Source of the DNA: Planctomycetaceae bacterium
GTDB taxonomy: Bacteria > Planctomycetota > Planctomycetia > Planctomycetales > Planctomycetaceae
Assembly: GCA_020426515.1 (NCBI GenBank)
Contig: JAGQPW010000056.1
Coordinates: 1-33,956 of the forward strand
Reading direction: 5' to 3'
Length of the DNA: 33,956 bases
The notes beneath the pieces are model-generated. The model saw only the letters and a program-made list of their open reading frames with translations. It had not been told where the DNA came from and ran no database searches. A program made the position numbers and the translations under genes. Positions 17,466 to 25,551 of the stretch are shown here, piece by piece; position 1 is the stretch's first letter; each line of letters begins with the position of its first letter.

Positions 17466-17963
17466 TCAGACGCTGTGCAGGTTTCTCTTCATTCGAAAAT
17501 TTGTCAGGTTCACAGCGCCCAGTGAGACCGATTGCTGCTGCTCAACTCGAAAGCCATGAGCCTCAAAAAACGGGCGCGCGGTAATGCTCACATCGGAAGT
17601 CAGTTCCGACAGCGACAATCTGGTGGCTTCGTCGATGATCGCCTGCATCAGCATTCGCCCGACGCCGCAGCGCTGCTTGTCCCGATGCACAAAAAAGTGA
17701 TCCACATGCCCGGTAAGAAGCAGCCCGGCGTAGCCTGCAATCTGATCCTGCGAAACACACACGAAGGGATTCATCGCGACGATTCGCGCTCGCCAGCGAT
17801 CCGGATCCATTTCGCCTGGCGCCCAGGCGCGGACCTGTTCCGGCGAATAGTCTCGCAAGTTCACCGTGCGGATCGTGTTGTAGAACAGTTCCCGTAACAC
17901 CGCTTCTTCACCGGCGCGATACCGCCGCACATGCAGATCGCTCGTACCAGAATTTCCGTTCAT
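17466..17963 (-). CDS. GNAT-family N-acetyltransferase (YafP-like)
   Basis: The 165 residues show the GNAT fold: an N-terminal HVRRYRAGEEAVLRELFYNTI, the central strand HVDHFFVHRDKQRCGVGRML (about 86-105) whose Q-R-C-G-V-G loop binds acetyl-CoA pyrophosphate, and a C-terminal TARPFFEAHGFRVEQQQ typical of the family. It transfers an acetyl group to a small amine or protein. The substrate cannot be deduced. The order DVSITARPFFEAHGF is close to that of YafP-like members. It lies between the hydrolase and FhcA genes on the same strand, 47 nt after FhcA ends, so it may share that transcript. No strong ribosome site precedes the ATG. Confidence 0.9.
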   Translation of the reverse strand: MNGNSGTSDLHVRRYRAGEEAVLRELFYNTIRTVNLRDYSPEQVRAWAPGEMDPDRWRARIVAMNPFVCVSQDQIAGYAGLLLTGHVDHFFVHRDKQRCGVGRMLMQAIIDEATRLSLSELTSDVSITARPFFEAHGFRVEQQQSVSLGAVNLTNFRMKRNLHSV

Positions 17964-18010
17964 CGTTGCTGAAACTCAATGCAGACAGCCGGCATGGCAG
18001 CGATTGCGAC

Positions 18011-19663
18011 TCAACTGCTGGGAACCACTTCCCGGTCTCGCAAGCTCTGCTCATCAATCGCATAGTTTCTGAACTGGATTGTGTAGTTGTCTTCAAACCA
18101 GCGCTGAATGTCGGGCACACAGGCCTCGTCGTAAGTCGGCTCAACGTGAATCAGCCGCCCCTCGCTGACTGCCCGCAGTTCCCCGTCATCAACGATGACT
18201 TCACCCTGCCTGATCACGTAGCGAGGCAGTTCAAACATTCGCTGAAGGTCGTCTTCAGGCTGATAGATCGTGACATCCGCATCGGCTCCCGGGCCAAGGT
18301 GGCCTTTGTGTTTGAGGCCCAGAATGCGGGCGGGAGCCGCGCGAGTGATAATCGCAACTTCACTTAAGGTGTACTCGCGCGTCAGATCCGCCAGCGTGCA
18401 GCGATCGCGAACTCCCGGGGGTAACGTGTTGAGGAGATCCAGCCTTCGACCACGGTCCATCAGCAGCGCAATAATCTCCGGATAGGCCAGGAACGATCCG
18501 CCGTTGGGATGATCGGTACTCATGGCGATTCTCCACGGATCCTGCATCAGCAGGTACCACTCCAGACCAATCGCCCACTGCAATGCATGCACCAGAGATT
18601 TGTTCTTGTAGGTAATCGGGACGATGCCGCAGCCCGCCTCCATCTCGGTATCAGAACTGAGCCATTTGCGGCCCAGCACCTTGTGCAGGAAGTAACCGAC
18701 TGGACCATCGCCCGTCATGGATGTTGTCTCACCAAACATCACCTGCCCAACATCCACCGTGAGATTCGGATGATCGTGGAGATACTCCACCAGATCGGGA
18801 ACACGGGAACCAAAGGTCCCCTGATCATCCGGGTCGCCATCGTAACTGTGAAACTGAATGTGGGTGAGATGTCCACGATGGCCATCGAGCGCCCGCATGG
18901 TGTCGAGCGTCGTCTGCCAGTTGCCCGGCATCCCCAGGTTATTGCAGTGAATATGCACCGAGTGCGGCAGTTGCATCTCGGTGGTCGTGCGGGCCACTTC
19001 GCTGAGAATCTGCCGAGGCGTCACGCCAAAGTGCCCCACGGCTGAATCGAGCCCGCTGACATTACCGCCGTTCTGCTTCCAGACTTCCACGCCGCCGGGG
19101 TTCACAATTTTGACGCCGTACCCTTTGGCTGCCCCCAGCAGCCATGCGATGTAGGCTCTCAGTCTCTGCGGTTCCTTTGCCGCGATCTGATTCATGATGT
19201 AGTGATTGTTTCCCATCAGGACGTAAAAGCCCTTGTCGATGATGGGGGTGTCCTGCAGTTCCTCGTGGACGTGTCGCGCCGACATGGCGGGAACAGCAGC
19301 ATCAAAGGCGGTCGTGTAACCAAGACCGGCGTAGAGATATCCCGTGGCGAAAGTGCTGGGCACACTGCCCGTCGTGCCGGAACGGGTCTTTGATGTGCGC
19401 CGAACCGGCTCGGCATTGCGTCGGTCCTCTGGCCGCATTTTCCGGGCGGCGTTCACCTTGGGACCAGCGATGTGACAATGCATGTCGACGCCTCCCGGCA
19501 TGACGATCATGCCCGTGGCATCGACCACCCGCACCGCACGAACTGACGGGTCTTTCGGAGCGGGCACAATGCGGCCATGCTCCATCCAGAGATCCCGGAT
19601 TTCGCCATCGATTCCGTTGGCCGGATCGTAAATCCGGCCATTGATCACACTGACCAGCGACAT
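18011..19663 (-). CDS. fhcA: formylmethanofuran dehydrogenase-type subunit A / formyltransferase-hydrolase complex subunit A
   Basis: The 550 residues belong to the amidohydrolase superfamily branch of FwdA/FmdA/FhcA. Metal-site residues are all in place: His62 and His64 in GVDMHCHIAG, a probable carboxylated Lys185 in GYGVKIVNPGG, His239 in HIHCNNLG, and Asp384 in MSTDHPNGG. Their spacing agrees with the archaeal enzyme. In methanogens the subunit hydrolyses N-formylmethanofuran; in methylotrophs and planctomycetes the Fhc complex releases formate from formyl-tetrahydromethanopterin via a methanofuran-like carrier, in formaldehyde oxidation. The partner genes fhcB, fhcC and fhcD are not in the window. 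ATG 19663 is chosen over TTG 19708 because the family homology begins at SLVSVINGRIYDP. Identification is very firm. Confidence 0.95.
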   Translation of the reverse strand: MSLVSVINGRIYDPANGIDGEIRDLWMEHGRIVPAPKDPSVRAVRVVDATGMIVMPGGVDMHCHIAGPKVNAARKMRPEDRRNAEPVRRTSKTRSGTTGSVPSTFATGYLYAGLGYTTAFDAAVPAMSARHVHEELQDTPIIDKGFYVLMGNNHYIMNQIAAKEPQRLRAYIAWLLGAAKGYGVKIVNPGGVEVWKQNGGNVSGLDSAVGHFGVTPRQILSEVARTTTEMQLPHSVHIHCNNLGMPGNWQTTLDTMRALDGHRGHLTHIQFHSYDGDPDDQGTFGSRVPDLVEYLHDHPNLTVDVGQVMFGETTSMTGDGPVGYFLHKVLGRKWLSSDTEMEAGCGIVPITYKNKSLVHALQWAIGLEWYLLMQDPWRIAMSTDHPNGGSFLAYPEIIALLMDRGRRLDLLNTLPPGVRDRCTLADLTREYTLSEVAIITRAAPARILGLKHKGHLGPGADADVTIYQPEDDLQRMFELPRYVIRQGEVIVDDGELRAVSEGRLIHVEPTYDEACVPDIQRWFEDNYTIQFRNYAIDEQSLRDREVVPSS

Positions 19664-19745
19664 TGACTCGTTACATGCGGCTTGGAGCAAACTTCTGATT
19701 GCATCCAATCATGGCGAATCTATGGCAGGGTGGCTACCTTGGGGG

Positions 19746-19761
19746 TGGCTGCACGCAGCCA
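19746..19761. promoter_or_regulatory. inverted repeat in the fhcA-hydrolase divergent region
   Basis: TGGCTGC-AC-GCAGCCA is a perfect 7-bp inverted repeat in the 156-nt gap between the divergent fhcA and hydrolase genes. Its size and place suit a dimeric regulator's operator. It could also be a chance palindrome. No clear promoter elements were found next to it. Confidence 0.3.
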
Positions 19762-19819
19762 AAATCGGGCACATTGCCCCTGCCAGACAACTCCCCTCCC
19801 TCAACGACGGATTTCGCTC

Positions 19820-20647
19820 ATGCTGCGTTTCCTGCTGATGACTCTCTGCTTTCTCAGTCTCGCCCCATATGGACTTGGCGAGGAGGCTCCATTCCCCGGT
19901 AAACAATCGGAATGGCATGGATTCCGACGGTACGAGTTTGACGTCGATGGCAAGAAGCTCTCCGTGGTTGCCCCTCACAAGGAAATCGCCGGTCGCCCAT
20001 GGGTCTGGCACGGTGAGTTTTTCGGTCACAAACCGGCACCGGACATCGCTCTGCTGGAGCGTGGATTTCACATTGTCTACCTGAGTGTTCCAAACCTGCT
20101 CGGCTGTCCCGAAGCCGTGACACACTGGAACGCGGCCTACAAAGTGCTCACGGAGAAGTATCACTTCGCCCCCAAAGCGGCCCTCGTTGGCCTGAGCCGA
20201 GGCGGACTGTACTGCTACAACTGGGCGATTGCGAATCCCGATCATGTCGCCTGCATCTACGGCGATGCTCCGGTCTGCGATTTTAAAAGCTGGCCGGGCG
20301 GTCGCGGCAAAGGCAAAGGAAGCACTGGTGACTGGGCCCTCGTCCTCAAGTGCTATGGATTCCAGTCCGACGACGAAGCACTGGCCTACAAGGGCAATCC
20401 AGTTGACCAACTGGCCGGACTCGCCAAAGCCAAGATTCCTCTACTGCATGTCTACGGTGATGCCGACGATGTCGTCCCCTGGGATGAAAACACGGGCGTG
20501 ATTGCGGAGCGATACAAGGCCCTCGGTGGCGACATTACGCTGATTGCCAAGCCTGGCGTGGGTCACCATCCCCACGGACTCGAGGACTCAACGCCGATTA
20601 TCGATTTCCTCGAACGCCATTCGCTGGCCGCCTTGCCCACGAAGTAA
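19820..20647 (+). CDS. secreted alpha/beta hydrolase of unknown substrate
   Basis: About 275 residues with a signal peptide (MLRFLLMTLCFLSLAPYGLG, then EEAPFPG) and an alpha/beta-hydrolase core. The nucleophile elbow is GLSRGG with Ser126, the acid is in YGDADDVVPWDEN, and the His is in GVGHHPHG near the C-terminus. It is probably an exported esterase or a polysaccharide side-chain hydrolase, but the substrate is unknown. A longer reading frame opens at 19682; the ATG at 19820 is preferred because it begins the signal peptide and clears the region needed for divergent promoters. The gene ends at a very strong hairpin facing the aldose epimerase. Confidence 0.88.
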   Translation: MLRFLLMTLCFLSLAPYGLGEEAPFPGKQSEWHGFRRYEFDVDGKKLSVVAPHKEIAGRPWVWHGEFFGHKPAPDIALLERGFHIVYLSVPNLLGCPEAVTHWNAAYKVLTEKYHFAPKAALVGLSRGGLYCYNWAIANPDHVACIYGDAPVCDFKSWPGGRGKGKGSTGDWALVLKCYGFQSDDEALAYKGNPVDQLAGLAKAKIPLLHVYGDADDVVPWDENTGVIAERYKALGGDITLIAKPGVGHHPHGLEDSTPIIDFLERHSLAALPTK

Positions 20648-20680
20648 TCCCGCAATACGGTTCGGGCAGTCTCCAACGAA

Positions 20681-20719
20681 ATCAGCCGCGGCAACAGGCT
20701 CCCTGTTACCGCGGCTGAT
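20681..20719. terminator. bidirectional terminator hairpin between convergent genes
   Basis: Two 18-nt arms (20681-20698 and 20702-20719) are reverse complements except for one position, closed by a CTC loop. On the plus strand GGCATTTG follows; on the minus strand TTTCGTTGG follows. It lies centrally between the stops of the hydrolase (20647) and the epimerase (20752), so it probably ends both transcripts. Confidence 0.7.
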
Positions 20720-20751
20720 GGCATTTGAATGTGGCGCATTCCGTCGATGGC

Positions 20752-21876
20752 CTACTTGGCGGAGAACGTCAACACGCAGGTGTGGCGGTACGTCTCTCCG
20801 GGATGCAGCACGGTGCCGGGAAACTGAGGCTGATTGATGGAATCAGGGAAGTGCTGAGTCTCCAGACACAGCGCACTGCGGTGAGCGTAGGACTTGCCCC
20901 CTTTACCAACCTGCCCTTTGAGAAAGTTGCCTGAGTAGAACTGGATGCCGGGTTCTGTTGTTGAGACATCCAAAACACGGCCCGAAGCCGGGTCCTGCAA
21001 CCGAGCGGCTGGCCGCAGGGTCCCTGCTTGGCCCTTGATCACAAAGTTGTGGTCGTAGCCAATCGCTCCGGTGTCATCGAACGTCGCAATGCGCTCACCA
21101 ATCCGGTGCGGCGTGCGGAAATCGAGGTCGGTTCCCTCCACTGCAGCAATGTCTCCGGTTGGAATCAACGTGTCGTCAGCCGGTGTGTACTGATCGCAAA
21201 AAAGCTGCAATTCATGGTCCAGGACCGTGGCACTCCCCTCACCGGTCAGATTGAAGTAAGCATGGTTGGTCAGGCTCACCGGTGTCGACTGATCCGTTGT
21301 CGCTGCATAATCGATGGACAATTCGTTCGCGGACTTCTTCAGCGCATAGGTCACGGTCATCGACAGAGTCCCCGGGTATCCTTCTTCCCCATGCGGGCTG
21401 ACATATCGAAACGTCACTCCGGTGGTGTCGGTTGTTTCAAATGAAGTTGCCGCCCAGATCACCTTGTCGAGACTGCGTGTAACACCACCGTGCAGGTGAT
21501 TCGGCTCGTTGTTGATGGCCAGTCTGTATGTGCGTCCGTCCAGTGAGAATGTGCCTTTCGCAATCCGATTGGCAACGCGCCCGGCAGTGCAGCCGAAGTA
21601 TTGATTCCCATCGCCTTCGTATCCGCTGACATCATCGAAACCAAGGATGACATCAGCCGACTTTCCGGCTGCATCGGGAACGAGGAGATTCACCAATGTG
21701 GCTCCGCGCGTCATGACCCGGGCGGTCACTCCGGTTGAATTCTTCAGCGTGTAGATCTCAACCGGGTCTCCGGCAGCCGTTTTGCCGAATGACGCCGCCT
21801 GAGGAACTTCCGCCCGGCTTTCGGCCAGCACTCCAAACCAACTCAGGACAGCCAATGTGGCGAGCACACAACGCAT
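20752..21876 (-). CDS. secreted aldose 1-epimerase (galactose mutarotase)
   Basis: The 374 residues carry a signal peptide (MRCVLATLAVLSWFGVLAESRA) and the full epimerase fold. Conserved features are GRVANRIAKGTF near 95, NEPNHLHGG near 118-126, the catalytic-His block LTNHAYFNLTG, and the catalytic-Glu block LETQHFPDSINQPQFPGT near the C-terminus. It interconverts alpha and beta anomers of aldoses such as galactose or glucose. Its export suggests action on sugars released outside the cytoplasm. An AGGAGA site 5 nt before ATG 21876 and the signal peptide decide this start over ATG 21921. It stands alone between a GNAT gene upstream and the bidirectional terminator. Identification is very firm. 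Confidence 0.95.
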   Translation of the reverse strand: MRCVLATLAVLSWFGVLAESRAEVPQAASFGKTAAGDPVEIYTLKNSTGVTARVMTRGATLVNLLVPDAAGKSADVILGFDDVSGYEGDGNQYFGCTAGRVANRIAKGTFSLDGRTYRLAINNEPNHLHGGVTRSLDKVIWAATSFETTDTTGVTFRYVSPHGEEGYPGTLSMTVTYALKKSANELSIDYAATTDQSTPVSLTNHAYFNLTGEGSATVLDHELQLFCDQYTPADDTLIPTGDIAAVEGTDLDFRTPHRIGERIATFDDTGAIGYDHNFVIKGQAGTLRPAARLQDPASGRVLDVSTTEPGIQFYSGNFLKGQVGKGGKSYAHRSALCLETQHFPDSINQPQFPGTVLHPGETYRHTCVLTFSAK

Positions 21877-22004
21877 CGAGTTCTCCTGCGAATCGAACAC
21901 CCCGGACACGGACCGCAGCATCGTCTCGATCGATGCAATATCACGGAACCGCCGTGTACATGGTGCCGAGGGCGGTGCGGGAACTCAAGTGTTCGACGTC
22001 GCCG

Positions 22005-22505
22005 CTACAGCAGACGTTCGAGCATCAACGTCGAGGCACCGGCGGGATCGGTGTAGCCGAGTCGGCGATACAGTTTGGAGGCGAGCAGGTTCTCACACCG
22101 CACCTCCAGCGTTACCTTGCAACATCCCAGCGTTCGTGCGTGGGCTTCCACTGAGCGGAGCAACTGCGTGCCGACTCCCTGCCCCTGATGTTCGGGCACG
22201 ACCACCAGATCGTGTACGTTGATCAGTGGCTTCGCGGCAAACGTCGAGAAGCCCTGCAGGCAGATCGCGAGGCCAATGGGCTGCGCCTGATGATATGCCA
22301 GCAGCACGAAGGCGCCCCGCATTTTCCGCAGGGCCGGGACAAGTTGCGACAGGACATCCGGTGGAAGCGCCTCGCCGCCACCAGTCGGCAACTGGGCGTA
22401 CGTGTTGACCAGATCGGCAATCGCTCCGGCATCCTCTGGTAGATCCCAATCAGCCAGGCGAATCCGATACAGAGGGGTCGTGTCAGCGCGGGGTCGGGTG
22501 GTCAT
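22005..22505 (-). CDS. GNAT-family N-acetyltransferase
   Basis: The 166 residues have the GNAT plan: an IRLADWDLPEDAGAIADLVNTYA start, the core strand and pyrophosphate loop VVVPEHQGQGVGTQLL (about 106-121), and ENLLASKLYRRLGYTD (about 143-158). It acetylates an unknown amine using acetyl-CoA. The start is uncertain: ATG 22505 is given, and GTG 22514 three codons earlier is equally possible, as neither has a ribosome site. It lies 128 nt upstream of the epimerase and 155 nt downstream of the propeller gene, with an inverted repeat between. Confidence 0.9.
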   Translation of the reverse strand: MTTRPRADTTPLYRIRLADWDLPEDAGAIADLVNTYAQLPTGGGEALPPDVLSQLVPALRKMRGAFVLLAYHQAQPIGLAICLQGFSTFAAKPLINVHDLVVVPEHQGQGVGTQLLRSVEAHARTLGCCKVTLEVRCENLLASKLYRRLGYTDPAGASTLMLERLL

Positions 22506-22584
22506 AGTACGCACACGGAACGAAGAAATCTGGAGTGAGATTCACATCCGGGGAACGCCCTTAAGAGCTGAGACGAAAATCACT

Positions 22585-22620
22585 CTGTCGCGAAATCAAC
22601 GACTTGTCAACTCGCGACAG
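22585..22620 (-). terminator. 9-bp inverted repeat after the hpf operon
   Basis: CTGTCGCGA and TCGCGACAG are perfect reverse complements with an 18-nt loop, about 40 nt after the stop of the propeller gene. On the minus strand AGTGATTTTCG follows. It may be the end of the hpf-EIIA-HPr-propeller transcript. The long loop weakens the case. Confidence 0.4.
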
Positions 22621-22660
22621 GGGGAGATTCTTCACGACTTGCACGCCCATAGCCTGCCCC

Positions 22661-24601
22661 TTATGGAGCCAGAACATGGATCTGCGAATCGAAACAATCC
22701 CATCCATGCTGTGAATGCAGCAGCAGCTTGTCCGCGGTCAATTGAAGACGTCCCGCCCCCGTGCCAAGGATCGCGTGCGACCAGGACTTCAAAGGCTGGC
22801 CGGTCTGTGCATCCAGCAGCCACAACCGGTCTGCCGTGGACCACAAGACCTGCTGCCCGAAGAGAACAGCCGAGCCAGACGGCACGTCACTTCGCTGCAG
22901 CGGCGCAGTCGACCACGCCCGTTGGCCATCGAATCGCCCTACAGCGCGCAGGCTACGGCCAGCCAGGAGCACGAGATCATCGCAGATACCAATAACCTCA
23001 GTTGCTGCCGTTGAAGAAGTTTCGCGCCAGATCGCTGCTCCATCCACAAGCGACAGGCATATGCATCTCCCCTGGGGGGGGATCAAGAATACCTGTCCGG
23101 AATCGATAACTGCAGACGGCGAGGAAGATCGCAACGCTGAAGATGCGTCAACGAAGCCTCGCGACCACAGTTGCCGACCGCTTCCAGAGGAGAGCCCCAG
23201 GCATTCGCCTTCAGGCAACAGCAGGAGCAGGTCTGCAGCGGGATGTTTTCGCGGAAACTCATCGGTGTCCGAGGCGTATGTCAGCAGGAGATCGCGTCCA
23301 GGCTGCGGGCGGGGCATCGTCACCGGCAAGAGTCCAAAGTCCCGCCGCCAAAGAACTTCTCCGGTCAATCGGTCAAGCTGTGCTGCCCCCAAATGCGGCT
23401 CGATCGTTGACGATCGCATTGCTACGGTGAGCGTCTCATTCGCCACGACGGGACTGCTTGTGATCACCCAACCGGGCTGCTCCATGATCTGTTCGCCAGT
23501 CCGCTTCCAGTTCAATCGCAGATTGCCGGAAATCTGCAGGCTGACGAGAACCGGTTCGACGTGGAGTCGTTGGTCACCTTCTCCCACGCTGAGTACCTGG
23601 GGCCCCAGGCAAACATAGAGGTCATCATCCACAATCATTGCTCGCGGGACCGTCGCATCGCCTTCGGGGAAGTCCTCTGAAAACAAATAGGCAGCACGTT
23701 CGACCGCATTCGACGGAGCAGCATTACTTTCGAGCAGGCGAACTATTGACGGGGAAATGCTCAGCCAGGTCTCGTCTTTGCCAACTCGGCCCACCGGACG
23801 CAGGCCCGTCCGCCCCGACGTGACGAAACTCCAGCGACGACGCAGCAGTTGGAGATCGCACGAAGTGGTCGAGTCCCACAGATGTGGATTCGCGGCAGGT
23901 TCGCTCGCTGGCCAGCTGGAATCACTGGCGAGTTCTCGTTGCAACAACTCGCTCCAGAGCCCCGAGCGCCCGGCCAGCCGTCCCTGCGAGGGAGATAGCT
24001 TACGTACACGGTCGAGAAAGTACTGCGCACTCTGAGGCCGTGATTCCAACTGCTCGATCAGGCTCAATCGAGCATAGACGGCGGCTGAGGAGTCGCCTTG
24101 GATGGGACACGACAGTTGATGAGGCTCGCTTGGCGGGAGCAGCATTCTCCACAGCTGCTGAGCGTGGTCGAGGTCACCATGTTCCCAGGCAGCCTCACCA
24201 CGTTGAAGCAGGCCCTCAGGAGAAACGATCCCCGGGTATTGCCCCTGAATCGGAATAGGAATCGTCGCCAGACGCTGTTGCTGCAGCGCGTCGACAAGCA
24301 TCAGATCAATCGCAAGTTGCGTCGATGCGAGTCGATCGGATCCGACCGGCACCAGAGAATCGCCGGCAATCGCCTGCAGCTCCTGGGCCAGTGCAATACT
24401 GGCAGCCCATTCCTGAGCCAGCGCTTCCCGGCGAAGATTGGCCAGTCCGTTTTGAACAGAAACGGGAACGGGGCGAATCAACACGGGGCGCAGGGGAGTC
24501 GCACCCTGCTCCGCATTTAAGACTCCGAATCCTGACAACACCGTCAACAGGCCGAGCAGGGCTCGACGCGTCCACCAGGTATGCCTGCGGCTGTTGATCA
24601 G
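22661..24601 (-). CDS. secreted PQQ-like beta-propeller repeat protein, probable CTG start
   Basis: From the proposed CTG at 24601 the protein has 646 residues. It begins with a textbook signal peptide: MINSRRHTWWTRR, a hydrophobic ALLGLLTVLSGFGVL, then NAEQ. The N-terminal half is helical, TPR-like (about 60-210). The rest has repeated strands such as LDRLTGEVLWRR, GLSSGSGRQLWSR, LSLVDGAAIWRE and LLDAQTGQPLKSW, which are PQQ-type propeller blades. Such proteins bind PQQ or act as scaffolds outside the cytoplasm; no PQQ ligands can be assigned. The first standard start (TTG 24547) cuts the signal peptide's basic part off. The CTG has a GGGAGAGG site 7 nt upstream and overlaps the HPr stop codon. 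Fold good, start inferred. Confidence 0.82.
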   Translation of the reverse strand: MINSRRHTWWTRRALLGLLTVLSGFGVLNAEQGATPLRPVLIRPVPVSVQNGLANLRREALAQEWAASIALAQELQAIAGDSLVPVGSDRLASTQLAIDLMLVDALQQQRLATIPIPIQGQYPGIVSPEGLLQRGEAAWEHGDLDHAQQLWRMLLPPSEPHQLSCPIQGDSSAAVYARLSLIEQLESRPQSAQYFLDRVRKLSPSQGRLAGRSGLWSELLQRELASDSSWPASEPAANPHLWDSTTSCDLQLLRRRWSFVTSGRTGLRPVGRVGKDETWLSISPSIVRLLESNAAPSNAVERAAYLFSEDFPEGDATVPRAMIVDDDLYVCLGPQVLSVGEGDQRLHVEPVLVSLQISGNLRLNWKRTGEQIMEQPGWVITSSPVVANETLTVAMRSSTIEPHLGAAQLDRLTGEVLWRRDFGLLPVTMPRPQPGRDLLLTYASDTDEFPRKHPAADLLLLLPEGECLGLSSGSGRQLWSRGFVDASSALRSSSPSAVIDSGQVFLIPPQGRCICLSLVDGAAIWRETSSTAATEVIGICDDLVLLAGRSLRAVGRFDGQRAWSTAPLQRSDVPSGSAVLFGQQVLWSTADRLWLLDAQTGQPLKSWSHAILGTGAGRLQLTADKLLLHSQHGWDCFDSQIHVLAP

Positions 24602-24888
24602 TACTCAACCTCTCCCGAAAACAACGCCGCCAACTTGTTGACAACAGCCTCAGCACCATCGCCCTGTGCCTCAATCGTCAATTCCGCCCCCGGCCCGGCC
24701 GCCAGTTGCAGTAAGTCGAACATCGAATTGGCATCGGCGCGTTTTTCCCCATGACGAATTGTCACGGGTCCGTCGAATGGAGTCACGAGAGAGACAACCA
24801 GAGAGCAAACACGAATGTGCAGCCCTTGCTCCAGTTGAAGGGTGACGGAACGGCTCAATAGCGCAGAATCATCCATAGAAACCGACAT
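24598..24888 (-). CDS. HPr-family phosphocarrier protein (NPr-like)
   Basis: At 96 residues from ATG 24888 this is an HPr-sized protein. The active-site segment reads GLHIRVCS (22-29): His24 and the following Arg are kept, while the usual proline is valine. A Ser46-type region is present as DANSMFDLL (52-60) followed by QLAAGPG. HPr accepts phosphate from PEP via enzyme I and passes it to EIIA proteins. In the nitrogen-type PTS it signals rather than transports sugar. The neighbours hpf and a PtsN-like EIIA make that role likely. No enzyme I or HPr kinase is in the window. The start could be 24876 or further upstream (24939); no ribosome site distinguishes them. Its stop overlaps the proposed CTG of the propeller gene. 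Confidence 0.88.
   Translation of the reverse strand: MSVSMDDSALLSRSVTLQLEQGLHIRVCSLVVSLVTPFDGPVTIRHGEKRADANSMFDLLQLAAGPGAELTIEAQGDGAEAVVNKLAALFSGEVEY
24609..24616 (-). promoter_or_regulatory. ribosome binding site of the propeller gene, inside HPr
   Basis: GGGAGAGG on the minus strand lies within the last codons of HPr, 7 nt before a CTG at 24601. No ATG, GTG or TTG lies at a suitable distance in the propeller frame. The site thus supports CTG initiation and translational coupling to HPr. Confidence 0.55.
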
Positions 24889-24954
24889 GGCGTGCAAAAA
24901 TTGAGCTGGAGGACGGTGGTTCAAGCAGAATAGACACACCAGCGGAAAATTGAA

Positions 24955-25419
24955 CTACTTTTCGTCCACTTCCATCAGCAGGTCCCAAACGTCGTCCTGA
25001 GTGCTACCCTGACGCAGGAAGCTGCGGAAATCTTCACTCTTCAGATGACGAGTAATGGTTTCCAATCCACGCAGGTGGTCACCAGGACGGTCCCAAGGTG
25101 ACACGACCAGGAACATGATGAACACATCTTCGCCGTCCAGGCTCTGAAAATCCAGACCGGACTTGTGCAGGGCAATTGTCACCAGAATGGAATCGACAGA
25201 CGGATGCTTGGTGTGAGGAACCGCGCATCCCCAGCCAATTCCAGTTGATCCCAGTTCTTCGCGCTTGATGATTGCGCTCAGAATGGCTTCCTCGTCCTCC
25301 GGCTTGATTTTGCCGGCGTTCTTCAGACTTCCCACCATCTGACGAATGGCTGACTCCTTAGAGTCGGCCTGCATATCAGGGATGATCGCTTCTTTGACCA
25401 CAATCTCTGTCAGACGCAT
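24955..25419 (-). CDS. ptsN: PTS EIIA component, nitrogen-regulatory type (PtsN-like)
   Basis: The 154 residues match the fructose/nitrogen EIIA family in length and pattern: an N-terminal [12 protein letters not shown], the region [22 protein letters not shown] (about 52-73) with His69 as the phosphorylation site, and a C-terminal helix. EIIA-Ntr accepts phosphate from HPr/NPr and regulates metabolism by binding partner proteins, not by transporting sugars. The ribosome site AAGGAAG lies about 7 nt before the ATG. It sits 132 nt after hpf and 66 nt before HPr, the order seen in rpoN-linked clusters elsewhere, though rpoN and rapZ are absent here. Confidence 0.93.
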   Translation of the reverse strand: MRLTEIVVKEAIIPDMQADSKESAIRQMVGSLKNAGKIKPEDEEAILSAIIKREELGSTGIGWGCAVPHTKHPSVDSILVTIALHKSGLDFQSLDGEDVFIMFLVVSPWDRPGDHLRGLETITRHLKSEDFRSFLRQGSTQDDVWDLLMEVDEK

Positions 25420-25510
25420 TCTTGACTTCCTTCAGACAGACAAAATGCAGGGATAACGCGTAGCATTCCGCAACGGAAATGATCAAAACCCCGCAAGAAA
25501 TATTTTCATT

Positions 25511-25535
25511 CATGTCGTCAGTCACAAACGACATG
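25511..25535 (-). other. stem-loop between hpf and ptsN
   Basis: CATGTCGT and ACGACATG form a perfect 8-bp stem around a 9-nt loop, 16 nt after the hpf stop. On the minus strand AATGAAAATATTTCTTG follows, partly U-rich but not a clean T tract. It may reduce readthrough from hpf into ptsN or mark a processing site. Confidence 0.35.
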
Positions 25536-25551
25536 TCCTTTCGGCAGGTCC

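Noticed and set aside
19682..19819. N-terminal extension of the second secreted hydrolase
   Set aside because: It would bury the signal peptide and fill the divergent promoter region. ATG 19820 is the natural start.
22585..22620. TTGACA inside the loop of the inverted repeat, as a promoter for the GNAT gene
   Set aside because: No acceptable -10 lies 15-19 nt downstream on the minus strand.
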